Origin: Castellaniella defragrans
GTDB taxonomy: Bacteria; Pseudomonadota; Gammaproteobacteria; Burkholderiales; Burkholderiaceae_B
Direction: 5' to 3'
Assembly: GCF_014203015.1 (NCBI RefSeq)
Contig: NZ_JACHIB010000011.1
Coordinates: 82,781-146,780, forward strand
Length of the DNA: 64,000 bases
This document shows positions 26,447-35,520 of this stretch, one piece after another (position 1 is the stretch's first letter; each line of letters begins with the position of its first letter). The notes below the pieces were generated by a model. The model was given only the letters and a program-made list of their open reading frames with translations, searched no databases and was not told where the DNA came from. The position numbers and the translations under genes were made by a program.

Positions 26447-27735
26447 GCGGGCCGTGCGGGCCGCGGCGCCTCGCGGTCTTCGGCCTGGCGCATCAGGGCC
26501 CACAGCGCGACCACCGCCAACAGATAGAACATGATGCCATTGTTTCGGTGCAGCATCACTTGAGACATGCTGAAGCAGGCGTAGGACAGCACCGTGCCGG
26601 CGCCGCAGAAGGCCAGCGTGCGCGCCGTCGTGTCGGGCGCCCGCAGCCGCCGGCCGAAATGCCACAGCGGCAGGCCGTACAGCGCCAGCAGGGCCAGCAG
26701 GCCCGGCAGCCCCGTGAAGACCCAGGCCTGCAGGTAGTTGTTGTGCAGGTTGTTGCTGTACTGCAGGACCACGGGGGTCACGCGGCCTTCGGCCACTTGT
26801 CCGCGCAGGGCCTCGGTGTAGGCCTGCAGGTTCCAGCCCGCGACGGGGCGCCGCTGCAGATTGCCCAAGGCGCCGCGCCACATCTCGAAGCGCGCGCCGA
26901 TCGAGGTGTCGGTCTGTTCGCTCTGGTACAGGGTGATGTCTTCCACGGCCCGTTCGTAGCGCTGCTGCAGCGGGCTGCCGGGCCAGGCGAACAGCCCCGC
27001 CAGCAGCAGCGCGCACAGGGTACAGGCCGCCGCCAGACGCGCCCAGTTGTTCCGGGTCGTGAAGGTGAAGAGAAAGAGCAGCAGCGTCGGGGGCATGGCC
27101 ACCCAGCTGCCGCGGCTGCCGCCGACGATCGCGCTGTAGAGCCCGCAGGCCGCGCCCAGCAGGAAAGCCGCCCGCCACGGGTTCGCCCGGGAGCCCTGGG
27201 TGCCCGCCCAGCACAGCCCCGCGGCGCAGTACATCGTGAACACCAGGCTGAAGTTGCTGAAGTGGATGATGTTCAGGAACCCCGCGGCGCGCTCCAGGTG
27301 CTCGACGTGCACCTGCCACCAGGCCAGCGGCGCCGACAGCGCCACGCCGATGACGATGGCCGTCCACAGGACGGCCAGGCGCACGGGCGTATGCAGCAGG
27401 AGCAGCAGCACCGGGATGGCCAGCAGCGCGCGCACGTACTGGTCGAGCTCGGAGGGCGAATTGCCCAGCGCCAGCGTCATGGCCGAGGGCACCAGGAAAT
27501 AGGCCAGCAGGACGGCGATCAGCCGGCGGTCCGGGCGCTGCAGCGCGGCAAGGGGCGGACGCCGCGCCAGCCAGATCAGGCTGGCCAGCAGCAGCAGCGC
27601 GGCGCCGTAGGAATACCCCGAAGGCAGGGCGAACATGGCCGCGAAAGAGAGGAATATTCCCGCCTCCGCGAGGACCTGGGGACGGGAGGGCGTCGGGATC
27701 GGGAGGGAAGGCTGAGGGGATTGGGGCATGGGCAT
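26443..27735 (-). CDS. O-antigen ligase family protein (WaaL-like)
   Basis: This polytopic inner-membrane protein probably transfers completed O-antigen from undecaprenyl diphosphate to lipid A-core in the periplasm. The 430-residue protein has about 10-12 hydrophobic helices and a long periplasmic loop near the C-terminal half. That loop carries RPVAGWNLQAY and SNNLHNNYLQAWVFTGL; the His in the latter matches the conserved periplasmic His of WaaL proteins. ATG 27735 is taken as the start, with a second ATG two codons later. A much longer open frame runs upstream but is a shadow of rmlB. Its presence with wbaP indicates a complete route to LPS. Confidence 0.85.
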   Translation of the reverse strand: MPMPQSPQPSLPIPTPSRPQVLAEAGIFLSFAAMFALPSGYSYGAALLLLASLIWLARRPPLAALQRPDRRLIAVLLAYFLVPSAMTLALGNSPSELDQYVRALLAIPVLLLLLHTPVRLAVLWTAIVIGVALSAPLAWWQVHVEHLERAAGFLNIIHFSNFSLVFTMYCAAGLCWAGTQGSRANPWRAAFLLGAACGLYSAIVGGSRGSWVAMPPTLLLFLFTFTTRNNWARLAAACTLCALLLAGLFAWPGSPLQQRYERAVEDITLYQSEQTDTSIGARFEMWRGALGNLQRRPVAGWNLQAYTEALRGQVAEGRVTPVVLQYSNNLHNNYLQAWVFTGLPGLLALLALYGLPLWHFGRRLRAPDTTARTLAFCGAGTVLSYACFSMSQVMLHRNNGIMFYLLAVVALWALMRQAEDREAPRPARPA

Positions 27736-27834
27736 CCGGGCCGCTGGCGACGCTGGTATTGTAGGCGGTTGCCCCGCTGGGCGCCGGGGCGGACAGGGTA
27801 AAATCGGCCGGCAGACTTCACACGGAATGGAATC

Positions 27835-28920
27835 ATGACTGTACTCGTCACCGGCGGCGCCGGTTTCATCGGAAGCAATTTCGTCCTCGACCGGCTGGCG
27901 CGTTCCTCCGAAACCGTGGTCAATCTCGACAACCTCACCTACGCCGGCAATCTCGACAACCTCGCCTCGCTGCAGGGCGATCCCGGCCACGTCTTCGTGC
28001 ATGGCGACCTGTGCGACCGCCCCTTGCTGGATCGGCTGTTCGCCCAGTACCGGCCGCGCGCCGTGATCCATTTCGCCGCCGAAAGCCACGTCGATCGTTC
28101 CATCCACGGCCCGGAAGACTTCATCCAGACCAACATCGTGGGCACCTTCCGCCTGCTCGAAGCCGCCCGCGCCCACTGGGACGGACTGGACGCCCGGCAG
28201 AAGGCCGATTTCCGCTTCCTGCACGTCAGCACCGACGAAGTCTACGGCACCCTCGCGCCCGAGGATCCTCCCTTCGCCGAGACCAATCCCCACCTGCCCA
28301 ACAGCCCGTATTCCGCCAGCAAGGCGGCCAGCGACCACCTGGTGCGCGCCTGGCACCACACCTACGGCCTGCCGGTGCTCACCACCAACTGCAGCAACAA
28401 CTACGGCCCCTACCAGTTCCCCGAAAAGCTCATCCCCCTGGTCATCGTCAACGCCCTGGCGGGCAAGCCCCTGCCGATCTACGGCGACGGCCTGCAGGTG
28501 CGCGACTGGCTGTACGTGGGCGACCACTGCCAGGCGATCGAGCGGGTGCTGGAGGCCGGCACCCCGGGCGAGACCTACAACATCGGCGGCTGGAACGAAA
28601 TGAGCAATCTCCGGATCGTCGCCACCATCTGCGGCCTGCTCGACGAGCTGCGGCCGCGCGCCTCGGGCGGCGGCTATGCCGATCAGATCACCTACGTCGC
28701 CGACCGCCCGGGGCATGACCGCCGCTACGCCATCGACGCCCGCAAGATCCAGCGCGAACTGGGCTGGACGCCGGCCGAGACCTTCGACACCGGCATCCGC
28801 AAGACCGTCGCCTGGTATCTGCAGCATCCGGAATGGGTCGCCCGCATCCAGCAGGGCGGCTACCGCGACTGGATCCAGCGCCACTACGGCGAGGCCTCGG
28901 CCGGCGAGGCTTCGGCATGA
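27835..28920 (+). CDS. rmlB: dTDP-glucose 4,6-dehydratase
   Basis: This is the second step of dTDP-L-rhamnose synthesis, producing dTDP-4-keto-6-deoxyglucose. The 361-residue protein has the NAD motif [10 protein letters not shown] (residues 7-16), [12 protein letters not shown] at about 82-93, the catalytic STDEVYG segment, and [14 protein letters not shown] with the Tyr-Lys pair. A -10-like TAAAAT lies about 38 bp before the ATG. Its stop overlaps the rmlD start (ATGA), so the two are coupled. Confidence 0.96.
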   Translation: MTVLVTGGAGFIGSNFVLDRLARSSETVVNLDNLTYAGNLDNLASLQGDPGHVFVHGDLCDRPLLDRLFAQYRPRAVIHFAAESHVDRSIHGPEDFIQTNIVGTFRLLEAARAHWDGLDARQKADFRFLHVSTDEVYGTLAPEDPPFAETNPHLPNSPYSASKAASDHLVRAWHHTYGLPVLTTNCSNNYGPYQFPEKLIPLVIVNALAGKPLPIYGDGLQVRDWLYVGDHCQAIERVLEAGTPGETYNIGGWNEMSNLRIVATICGLLDELRPRASGGGYADQITYVADRPGHDRRYAIDARKIQRELGWTPAETFDTGIRKTVAWYLQHPEWVARIQQGGYRDWIQRHYGEASAGEASA

Positions 28921-29795
28921 GGCTGCTGGTCACCGGCCGCGACGGCCAGCTCGGCTTTGAACTGCGCCGCGCCCTGGCGCCGCTGGGCGAGGTCGCCGCC
29001 ATCGACCGCGCCGACTGCGACCTGTCCGACGCGGCCGCGATCCGGGCGGCGGTGCGCCGGCACCGGCCTGACGTCATCGTCAACGCGGCCGCCTATACCG
29101 CCGTCGATCGGGCCGAACAGGACGCCGCGCTGGCGCAGGCCATCAACGGCGCCGCCCCCGGCGTGTTCGGCGAGGAAGCCGCCCGGCTGGGCGCGCAGGT
29201 GGTGCATTTCTCCACCGACTACGTGTTCGACGGCGCCGGTCCCGACCCCTACCGCGAGACCGACCGGCCCGCGCCGCAGAACGTCTACGGCGCCACCAAG
29301 CTCGCCGGCGAGGCCGCCCTGGCGGCCTCGGGCGCGCGCCACCTGATCTTTCGCACCAGCTGGGTGGTGGGCGCGCACGGCGGCAATTTCGCCAAGACCA
29401 TGCTGCGCCTGGCCGCGGAGCGCGACAGCCTGAGCATCGTCGCCGACCAGATCGGCGCCCCCACCTCGGCCGCGCTGCTGGCCGACGTGACCGCGCACGC
29501 GATCCGCGCCGGCCGGGACCTGGCCGACGGCGTCTACCATCTGACCGCCGGCGGCAGCACCAGCTGGCACGCCTACGCCCGCCACGTCATCGAGCGCGCG
29601 CGCGCCGCGGGCCGTCCCGTCCGCGTCGCCCCCGACGCAATCCTGCCCATCGCCACGGCCGACTATCCCACTCCCGCGCGGCGCCCCGCCAATTCGCGGC
29701 TGGACACGCAAAAAATCCGCGCGGCGCTGGGCATCCATCTGCCCGACTGGCGCGACGGCGTCGACTACGTGCTCGATCAATTGCTGGACGAGTGA
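28917..29795 (+). CDS. rmlD: dTDP-4-dehydrorhamnose reductase
   Basis: This enzyme makes dTDP-L-rhamnose by NADPH reduction, the last step of the pathway. The 292-residue protein has [10 protein letters not shown] (nucleotide-binding, residues 7-16), [21 protein letters not shown] and YGATKLAGE with the catalytic Tyr-Lys. The ATG at 28917 overlaps the rmlB stop. The stop codon lies at the edge of a 22-bp tandem duplication. Confidence 0.95.
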   Translation: MRLLVTGRDGQLGFELRRALAPLGEVAAIDRADCDLSDAAAIRAAVRRHRPDVIVNAAAYTAVDRAEQDAALAQAINGAAPGVFGEEAARLGAQVVHFSTDYVFDGAGPDPYRETDRPAPQNVYGATKLAGEAALAASGARHLIFRTSWVVGAHGGNFAKTMLRLAAERDSLSIVADQIGAPTSAALLADVTAHAIRAGRDLADGVYHLTAGGSTSWHAYARHVIERARAAGRPVRVAPDAILPIATADYPTPARRPANSRLDTQKIRAALGIHLPDWRDGVDYVLDQLLDE

Positions 29796-29837
29796 GGGCG
29801 GACAGCCGGTCCTGAGAGGGCGGACAGCCGGTCCTGA
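29794..29837. repeat. Perfect 22-bp tandem duplication at the rmlD stop
   Basis: Two identical 22-bp units beginning GAGGGCGGACAGCC lie at 29794-29815 and 29816-29837. The first begins at the second base of the rmlD stop codon. It is probably a recent slippage duplication in the gap between the convergent rmlD and rmlC genes. Confidence 0.8.
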
Positions 29838-29879
29838 TGGACGGCGCCCGGCCGACCGTCTCCGGCCTGGGGGGCCCGC

Positions 29880-30425
29880 CTAGTACGTCTCGGCCTGCGC
29901 GAAGGCCGCGCCGGCCTGGTCCTTGGCCGACAGCAGCGGCTGGGCACCGTCCAGCGGCCAGGCGATGGCCAGGTCGGGATCGTCCCAGCGGATGCAGCGC
30001 TCGTGCTGCGGCGCGTAGTAGTTCGTGGTCTTGTAGAGGAATTCGGCGCTTTCGCTGGTGACCACGAAACCGTGGCCGAAGCCCTCGGGCACCCACAGCT
30101 GGCGCTTGTTGTCGGCGGTGAGCTCGGCGCCCACCCATTGCCCGAACGTGGCCGAGCCGCGGCGCAGGTCGACCGCCACGTCGAAGACGCTGCCCTGGAC
30201 CACCCGCACCAGCTTGCCCTGCGGCTGCCGGATCTGATAGTGCAGGCCGCGCAGCACGTGGCGCGCCGAGCGCGAGTGGTTGTCCTGCACGAAGGCGACG
30301 GGCCGGCCCACGGCCTGGTCGAACTGGGCCTGGTTGAAGCTCTCGAAGAAGAATCCGCGGGCGTCGCCGAAGACCTGGGGCTCCAGCAGGAGGACGTCGG
30401 GGATGGCGAGGCGGGTGGCGATCAT
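29880..30425 (-). CDS. rmlC: dTDP-4-dehydrorhamnose 3,5-epimerase
   Basis: This enzyme epimerises dTDP-4-keto-6-deoxyglucose at C3 and C5, the third step of dTDP-rhamnose synthesis. The 181-residue cupin protein has [14 protein letters not shown], the substrate-binding QDNHSRS, the catalytic-His segment VLRGLHYQ, and [11 protein letters not shown]. Its ATG overlaps the rmlA stop (ATGA in the reverse direction). It is transcribed with rmlA, opposite to rmlBD. Confidence 0.95.
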   Translation of the reverse strand: MIATRLAIPDVLLLEPQVFGDARGFFFESFNQAQFDQAVGRPVAFVQDNHSRSARHVLRGLHYQIRQPQGKLVRVVQGSVFDVAVDLRRGSATFGQWVGAELTADNKRQLWVPEGFGHGFVVTSESAEFLYKTTNYYAPQHERCIRWDDPDLAIAWPLDGAQPLLSAKDQAGAAFAQAETY

Positions 30426-31300
30426 AGCAGGCCCAGCAGATAGCGGCCGTAGTCGTTCTTGGACAGGCCTTCGCCCAGGGCCTGCAGCTGGGCGTCGTCG
30501 ATCCAGCCCATGCGCCAGGCGATTTCCTCCGGACAGGCCACCTTCAGGCCCTGGCGCTTTTCCAGCGTGGCGATGAACTGGCTGGCGTCCAGCATCGACT
30601 GGTGGGTGCCGGTGTCCAGCCAGGCGTAGCCGCGCCCCATGATCTCGACGTGCAGGGCGCCCTGGTCCAGGTAGCGCCGGTTCAGGTCGGTGATCTCCAG
30701 CTCGCCGCGCGCCGAGGGGCGCAGTTCGCGCGCCAGGTCCACGGCCTGGCCGTCGTAGAAATACAGGCCCGTGACGGCGTAGTTGGACTTGGGCCGCGCC
30801 GGCTTTTCCTCCAGCGACAGCACCCGGCCCTGCGCGTTGAATTCGGCCACGCCGTAGCGCTCCGGATCGTGCACGTGGTAGGCAAAGACGCTGGCGCCGT
30901 GCTCGCGCGCCATGGCGTGGCCCAGCAGCGCGGGCAGGTCGTGGCCCTGGAAGATGTTGTCGCCCAGCACCAGCGCCGAGGGCTGGTGGCCCACGAAATC
31001 GGCGCCGATCAGATAGGCCTGCGCCAGGCCGTCGGGCGAGGGCTGCACCGCGTACTGCAGGTTCAGCCCCCACTGGCGGCCGTCGCCCAGCAGCTGCTCG
31101 AAGCGCGGCGTGTCCTGCGGAGTGGAGATGACGAGGATGTCGCGGATGCCCGCCAGCATCAGGGTGGACAGCGGGTAGTACACCATCGGCTTGTCGTAGA
31201 TGGGCAGCAGCTGCTTGCTCACGGCCAGGGTGGCCGGATGCAGGCGGGTGCCGGAGCCCCCGGCCAGAATGATGCCTTTGCGGTGCGGTGTCGTGCTCAT
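30422..31300 (-). CDS. rmlA: Glucose-1-phosphate thymidylyltransferase
   Basis: This is the first step of dTDP-rhamnose synthesis, joining glucose-1-phosphate to dTTP. The 292-residue protein shows the nucleotidyltransferase motif [16 protein letters not shown] at about residues 9-24 with [17 protein letters not shown] following. It also has [14 protein letters not shown]-like LSLEEKP, and WLDTGTH. The ATG at 31300 (MSTTPHRKG) is chosen over 31309 because a -10-like TATACA lies just upstream and covers the space needed by the longer form. Confidence 0.95.
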   Translation of the reverse strand: MSTTPHRKGIILAGGSGTRLHPATLAVSKQLLPIYDKPMVYYPLSTLMLAGIRDILVISTPQDTPRFEQLLGDGRQWGLNLQYAVQPSPDGLAQAYLIGADFVGHQPSALVLGDNIFQGHDLPALLGHAMAREHGASVFAYHVHDPERYGVAEFNAQGRVLSLEEKPARPKSNYAVTGLYFYDGQAVDLARELRPSARGELEITDLNRRYLDQGALHVEIMGRGYAWLDTGTHQSMLDASQFIATLEKRQGLKVACPEEIAWRMGWIDDAQLQALGEGLSKNDYGRYLLGLL

Positions 31301-31309
31301 GGGCGGCAT

Positions 31310-31317
31310 TGTATACT
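31310..31317. promoter_or_regulatory. Shared divergent -10-like element of rmlA and the sapC-like gene
   Basis: The sequence TGTATACT can serve as TATACT for the plus strand and TATACA for the minus strand. Only 23 bp separate the two start codons, so both transcripts would have very short or no leaders. No clear -35 element is seen on either side, so this remains tentative. Confidence 0.3.
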
Positions 31318-31323
31318 GGTCTC

Positions 31324-32112
31324 ATGCCCGAATTTGAAGCCATCACCTCCGCCAGCTACGGCGGCAAGACCTGGCGTGCCAGCCCCGGCTACGCCTTCGC
31401 GGCCCATGACGCCGTGGCCGTGCTGGTCCTGCCGGAAATCCCCCGCGCCTGCCTGTGCCTGCCGCTGGCCTTCGCCCAGATCGACGGCCAGTTCGCGCCG
31501 GTGGCCGTGCAGGGCCTCGCACCGGGGCAGAATCTCCTGGTCGATGCCGGCGGACGCTGGCGCGGCGACTACGTCCCGGCGGCCTACCGGGCCTATCCCT
31601 TCGCGCTGGCCCAGGCGCCCGACGGGCAGCAGGTGCTGTGCTTCGACCGCGCCAGCGGCCTGCTCCAGGACGGCCCGGACGGCGGCCAGCCCTTCTTCGA
31701 CGCCGACGGCAAGCCCGCCGAGCGCATCACCCAGATCCTGCAGTTCCTCACCCAGGTGCAGGCCGGCCGCGCCGCCACCCGGCGCGCCTGCGACGCCCTG
31801 CAGCAGCACGGGCTGATCGTCCCCTGGCCGGTGCGCATCCAGAACGACAGCGGCGTCCAGAACGTCCAGGGCCTGTTCCGCATCGACGAAAAAGCGCTGA
31901 ACGAACTGCCCGCGGAATCCCTCGCCGCGGTGCGCGAGGCCGGCGCGCTGTTCCTCGCCTTTGGCCAGCTGCTGTCCATGCAGCACCTGCAGCGCCTGGG
32001 CACGCTGGCGCGCGAGCAGGCCATCCAGCAGACCTCGGCGGCCATGCGCACGCCCACGGGCGACCTGGACCTGGAATTCCTCAACAGCGGCGGCACCATC
32101 AAGTTCCACTAG
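31324..32112 (+). CDS. SapC-family protein
   Basis: This is a SapC-like protein. In Campylobacter fetus, sapC lies at the head of the sapCDEF operon whose other members form the S-layer type I secretion system; the biochemical role of SapC is unknown. The 262-residue soluble protein starts MPEFEAITSASYGGKTW and has YVPAAYRAYPFAL, VLCFDRASGLL and QRGL-like features of the family, plus the C-terminal LDLEFLNSGGTIKFH. No signal peptide or membrane helix is seen. It directly precedes a T1SS operon on the same strand, just as in sapCDEF. This context is the main reason for linking it to S-layer export. Confidence 0.8.
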   Translation: MPEFEAITSASYGGKTWRASPGYAFAAHDAVAVLVLPEIPRACLCLPLAFAQIDGQFAPVAVQGLAPGQNLLVDAGGRWRGDYVPAAYRAYPFALAQAPDGQQVLCFDRASGLLQDGPDGGQPFFDADGKPAERITQILQFLTQVQAGRAATRRACDALQQHGLIVPWPVRIQNDSGVQNVQGLFRIDEKALNELPAESLAAVREAGALFLAFGQLLSMQHLQRLGTLAREQAIQQTSAAMRTPTGDLDLEFLNSGGTIKFH

Positions 32113-32196
32113 CCGCAACCGGCCGCAGTTCCACTGGCCGCGCGGCCGCCGCCCGCGCAAGCCGGCCGGCGGAAAGTCAGCCGGCATTCAGGCCTG

Positions 32197-32238
32197 GCAT
32201 GCTATATTAAAACGCTTTTTTTTCGTTATTTTGCATGC
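32197..32238. promoter_or_regulatory. AT-rich dyad upstream of the type I secretion operon
   Basis: In the 284-bp gap between the sapC-like gene and the ABC transporter, GCATGC (32197-32202) and GCATGC (32233-32238) bracket an AT-rich core. That core holds TATATTAAAACG, a run of nine T residues, and CGTTATTTT. The inner arms AAAACG and CGTT(A)TTTT pair. It could be a promoter with a regulator site or a weak bidirectional terminator. The rest of the gap is GC-rich with no gene. Confidence 0.4.
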
Positions 32239-32396
32239 GGTTATGATGCCCAACCCCGGATGCCCAAGCCCGGCTGCCCGTTCCCGGATCCCCGCCTGGC
32301 GTCCGGCGCGGCCCGGCGGGCGCCGGCACGGCGGCGCGCATCGGCTGTCGTGCGCCTGACGCCTGCCCGCTCCCGATTCCGCTCACTGCTTTCTTC

Positions 32397-34130
32397 ATGA
32401 CTCCACACCACCGTACCGAACTGGGCGAGGCGCTCTTCCGCTTCCGCCGCATCCTCTACAGTCTGGCGGCCTTCAGTTTCGTCATCAACATGCTGGCGCT
32501 CACGCCGTCCCTGTACATGCTGCAGGTCTACGACCGCGTGCTCAACAGCCGCAACGAAACCACCCTGCTGGTGCTGTCGCTGCTGGTGGTGGCCATCTTC
32601 GCGCTGTCGGGCCTGCTGCAGCTGGTGCGCTCCTCGGTGCTGATCCGGGTGGGCAACCGCTTCGACGCCATGCTCAACCAGCGGGTGTTCACCGCCGCCT
32701 TCGAGCGCAACCTGCGCCGCGAGGGCGGCAACCCCTCGCAGGCCATCCAGGATCTCACCCGCCTGCGCCAGTTCCTCACCGGCAACGCCCTGTTCGCCCT
32801 GTTCGACGTGCCCTGGACGCCCATCTACATCGCCGTGGCCTTCATCGTGCACCCCCTGCTGGGCGCCATGAACGTCTTCGGCTCGGTGGTGCTGATCGTG
32901 ATGGCCTACCTCACCCACGTCGCCACGCACAAGCCCCTGGACGAGGCCAACCAGGCCTCCGTGCGCGCCAACGCCTTCGCCAACAGCCACCTGCACAACG
33001 CCGAGGTCATCGAGGCCATGGGCATGCTGCCGGGCCTGCGCGCCCGCTGGCTGTCCCAGCACCGGCGCATGCTGGGCCTGCAGACCGTGGCCTCCGACCG
33101 CAACGCCCGCATCAGCGGCGTGTCGCAGTTCGTGCGCATCTCGCTGCAGTCGCTGATCCTGGGCGTGGGCGCGCTGCTGGTCATCCAGGGCGAGATCACG
33201 GCCGGCATGATGATCGTCTGTTCCATCCTCATGGGGCAGGCCCTGCGCCCGGTGGAAATGGCCATCAATTCCTGGAAGCAGTTCATCGCCTGCCGCGGCG
33301 CCTACGCGCGCCTGGACGAAATGCTCAAGACCGCGCCGCCGCGCGGGGCCAGCCTGAGCCTGCCCGCGCCGCGCGGCCAGATCGTGCTCGAAAACGTCTA
33401 CGCCACCCCGCCGGGCGCGCGCGCGGCCGTGCTCAAGGGCCTGAACGTCACCATCGAGGCCGGCGACGTGGTCGGCGTCATCGGTCCCTCGGGGGCGGGC
33501 AAGTCCACCCTGGCGCGCCTGCTGGTGGGCGTCTGGGGCGCCCAGGCCGGCACCGTGCGCCTGGACGGCGCCGACATCTACCGCTGGAACAAGGACGAGC
33601 TCGGCCCGCACATCGGCTACCTGCCCCAGGACATCGAGCTCTTCGAGGGCAGCGTGGCCGAGAACATCGCGCGCTTCGCCGTCCCCGATTCCGCCAAGGT
33701 GATCGCCGCCGCGCAGCAGGCCGGCGTGCACGACATGATCCTGCGCCTGCCCCAGGGCTACGACACGCAGATGGGCATGAACGGCTCGTCCCTGTCGGGC
33801 GGCCAGCGCCAGCGCGTGGCCCTGGCGCGCGCCATCTACGGCAACCCGGCGCTCATCGTGCTGGACGAGCCCAATTCCAACCTCGACGAGGCCGGCGAGG
33901 CCTCGCTGGTCGAGACCCTGCGCGTGCTCAAGGCCCAGGGCTCCACCGTGATCGTCATCACGCACCGCACCAGCGTGCTGGCGGCGGTGGACAAGCTGCT
34001 GGTCATGCGCGAAGGGATGGTCATGATGTACGGCGCACGCGAAGACGTGCTCAAGGGCCTGCACCAGCAGCAGCTGCAGGCGCGTGCCCAGGCGGGCGGT
34101 GGCTCGCTGCAGATGGCGGCTGGCCGATAG
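32397..34130 (+). CDS. Type I secretion ABC transporter, PrtD/SapD/RsaD-like
   Basis: This inner-membrane ABC exporter powers one-step secretion of RTX-type proteins. The 577-residue protein has an N-terminal membrane domain with about six helices (FSFVINMLALTPSLYMLQVYDRVLNSRN is near the start). The ATPase follows: Walker A GPSGAGKST near residue 363, signature LSGGQRQRVALARA near 467, Walker B LIVLDEPNSNLDE near 486. It lacks the C39-like N-terminal extension of HlyB, which places it in the PrtD/AprD/SapD group used for proteases, lipases and S-layer proteins. The adaptor gene follows after 19 bp. Likely clients are the RTX/S-layer-like proteins at 49.9-59.3 kb. Confidence 0.93.
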   Translation: MTPHHRTELGEALFRFRRILYSLAAFSFVINMLALTPSLYMLQVYDRVLNSRNETTLLVLSLLVVAIFALSGLLQLVRSSVLIRVGNRFDAMLNQRVFTAAFERNLRREGGNPSQAIQDLTRLRQFLTGNALFALFDVPWTPIYIAVAFIVHPLLGAMNVFGSVVLIVMAYLTHVATHKPLDEANQASVRANAFANSHLHNAEVIEAMGMLPGLRARWLSQHRRMLGLQTVASDRNARISGVSQFVRISLQSLILGVGALLVIQGEITAGMMIVCSILMGQALRPVEMAINSWKQFIACRGAYARLDEMLKTAPPRGASLSLPAPRGQIVLENVYATPPGARAAVLKGLNVTIEAGDVVGVIGPSGAGKSTLARLLVGVWGAQAGTVRLDGADIYRWNKDELGPHIGYLPQDIELFEGSVAENIARFAVPDSAKVIAAAQQAGVHDMILRLPQGYDTQMGMNGSSLSGGQRQRVALARAIYGNPALIVLDEPNSNLDEAGEASLVETLRVLKAQGSTVIVITHRTSVLAAVDKLLVMREGMVMMYGAREDVLKGLHQQQLQARAQAGGGSLQMAAGR

Positions 34131-34149
34131 CGCCGATTAGAGACGCACC

Positions 34150-35517
34150 ATGAAGCTATTTTCACGCAAGACCTCGCCCGATCTGGAGATCGAGGAAGCC
34201 CTGGAAACCCCCGGCAGCCGGGTGGACGAGAATTTCGTGCGGCCCCTGCGCATCGGCCTGGCCGCGCTCGTTCTCGGCTTCGGCGGCTTCGTCCTGTGGG
34301 GCGCTCTGGCGCCGCTGGACCAGGGCGAGCCCGCCAACGGCGTGGTCGAGGTCCTGGGCAACCGCAAGACCATCGCCCACCTGGAAGGCGGCACCGTGGA
34401 CGCCATCCTGGTGAGCGACGGCGACCGCGTCCAGGCCGGGCAGGTGCTGCTGCGCCTGAACCCCACCCGCGCGCAGTCCGACCGCGACGTGGCCAGTTCC
34501 CAGTACATCATCGCCCGCACCAACGAAGACCGGCTGCTCGCCGAGCGCGACGGCCTGGAATCCATCCAGTTCTACCCGGAGCTCACCCGCCGCTTCAAGG
34601 ACGACCCGCGCTACCGGCGCGCCGTCGCCGCCCAGCAGGCGCTCTTCGAGACCCGCCGCAAGGCCCTGAACGGCGAGATCGCCATCCTGCGCGAAAACCT
34701 CGCCGGCGCCGAGGCGCAGCTGCAGGGCCTGCTGCAGGTGCAGGCCAGCCGCAAGGAGCAGATCGGCTACATCAACCGCGAACTCCAGGGCGTGCGCGAG
34801 CTCGCCAAGGACGGCTACCTGCCGCGCAACCGCATGCTCGAACTGGAGCGCGACGCCGCCCAGCTGCAGGGGGCGCTGTCCAACGCCGTGGTCGACGCCG
34901 GCCGCACGCGCAACCAGATCGCCGAACTGAAGCTGCGCATCCTGCAGCGCCAGCAGGACTACCAGAAGGAAGTCCAGTCGCAGCTGAGCGACGTCCAGAA
35001 GGAAGCCACGGCCCTGGCCAACCGCCTGGCCGCGCTGGACTACTCCGTCGAGCAGACCGAGATCCGCTCCCCCATCGAAGGCACGGTGCAGAACATGAAG
35101 ATCTTCACCGTGGGCGGCGTGGTGAGCCCCGGCGCGCCGCTGATGGAAATCATCCCCGACGACGCCTCCTACGTGGTCAACGCCGAACTCCCCGTGCAGG
35201 CCATCGACCGCGTGTACGCGGGCCTGCCCGTCGAGATCACCTTCCCGGCGCTCAACCACGCCCAGACCCCCAACGTCCCGGGCAAGCTCCTCACCGTGTC
35301 GGCCGACCGCATCACCGACCAGCGCACCGGCATGCCCTTCTACCAGGCGAAGGTCGAGATCCTGCCCGAAGGCATGCGCATGATCGAGCAGGTGGGCGGC
35401 GAGATCCGCGCCGGCATGCCGGCCACCGTCATGATCAAGCTGGGCGAGCGCACCATGTTCAGCTATCTGCTCAAGCCGCTCCTCGAACGCCTGCACACCT
35501 CCCTGACGGAAAAATAG
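34150..35517 (+). CDS. Type I secretion membrane-fusion protein, PrtE/SapE-like (HlyD family)
   Basis: This periplasmic adaptor joins the PrtD-like exporter to a TolC-like channel. The 455-residue protein has a cytoplasmic N-terminus, one membrane helix at about residues 36-57 (GLAALVLGFGGFVLWGALAPL) and lipoyl halves (ANGVVEVLGNRKTIAHLEGG near 60-80; SPIEGTVQNMKIFTVGGVV near 308-326). A long coiled coil lies between them. A C-terminal beta domain with GQPVEI-like GLPVEITFPALN follows. It starts 19 bp after the ABC gene and ends 3 bp before the TolC-like gene, making one operon. Confidence 0.93.
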   Translation: MKLFSRKTSPDLEIEEALETPGSRVDENFVRPLRIGLAALVLGFGGFVLWGALAPLDQGEPANGVVEVLGNRKTIAHLEGGTVDAILVSDGDRVQAGQVLLRLNPTRAQSDRDVASSQYIIARTNEDRLLAERDGLESIQFYPELTRRFKDDPRYRRAVAAQQALFETRRKALNGEIAILRENLAGAEAQLQGLLQVQASRKEQIGYINRELQGVRELAKDGYLPRNRMLELERDAAQLQGALSNAVVDAGRTRNQIAELKLRILQRQQDYQKEVQSQLSDVQKEATALANRLAALDYSVEQTEIRSPIEGTVQNMKIFTVGGVVSPGAPLMEIIPDDASYVVNAELPVQAIDRVYAGLPVEITFPALNHAQTPNVPGKLLTVSADRITDQRTGMPFYQAKVEILPEGMRMIEQVGGEIRAGMPATVMIKLGERTMFSYLLKPLLERLHTSLTEK

Positions 35518-35520
35518 CCG

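Noticed and set aside
26443..28884. Long N-terminal extension of the ligase gene into the rmlB region.
   Set aside because: The extension is antisense to rmlB, lacks hydrophobic helices and would exceed the family length; the protein starts near 27735.
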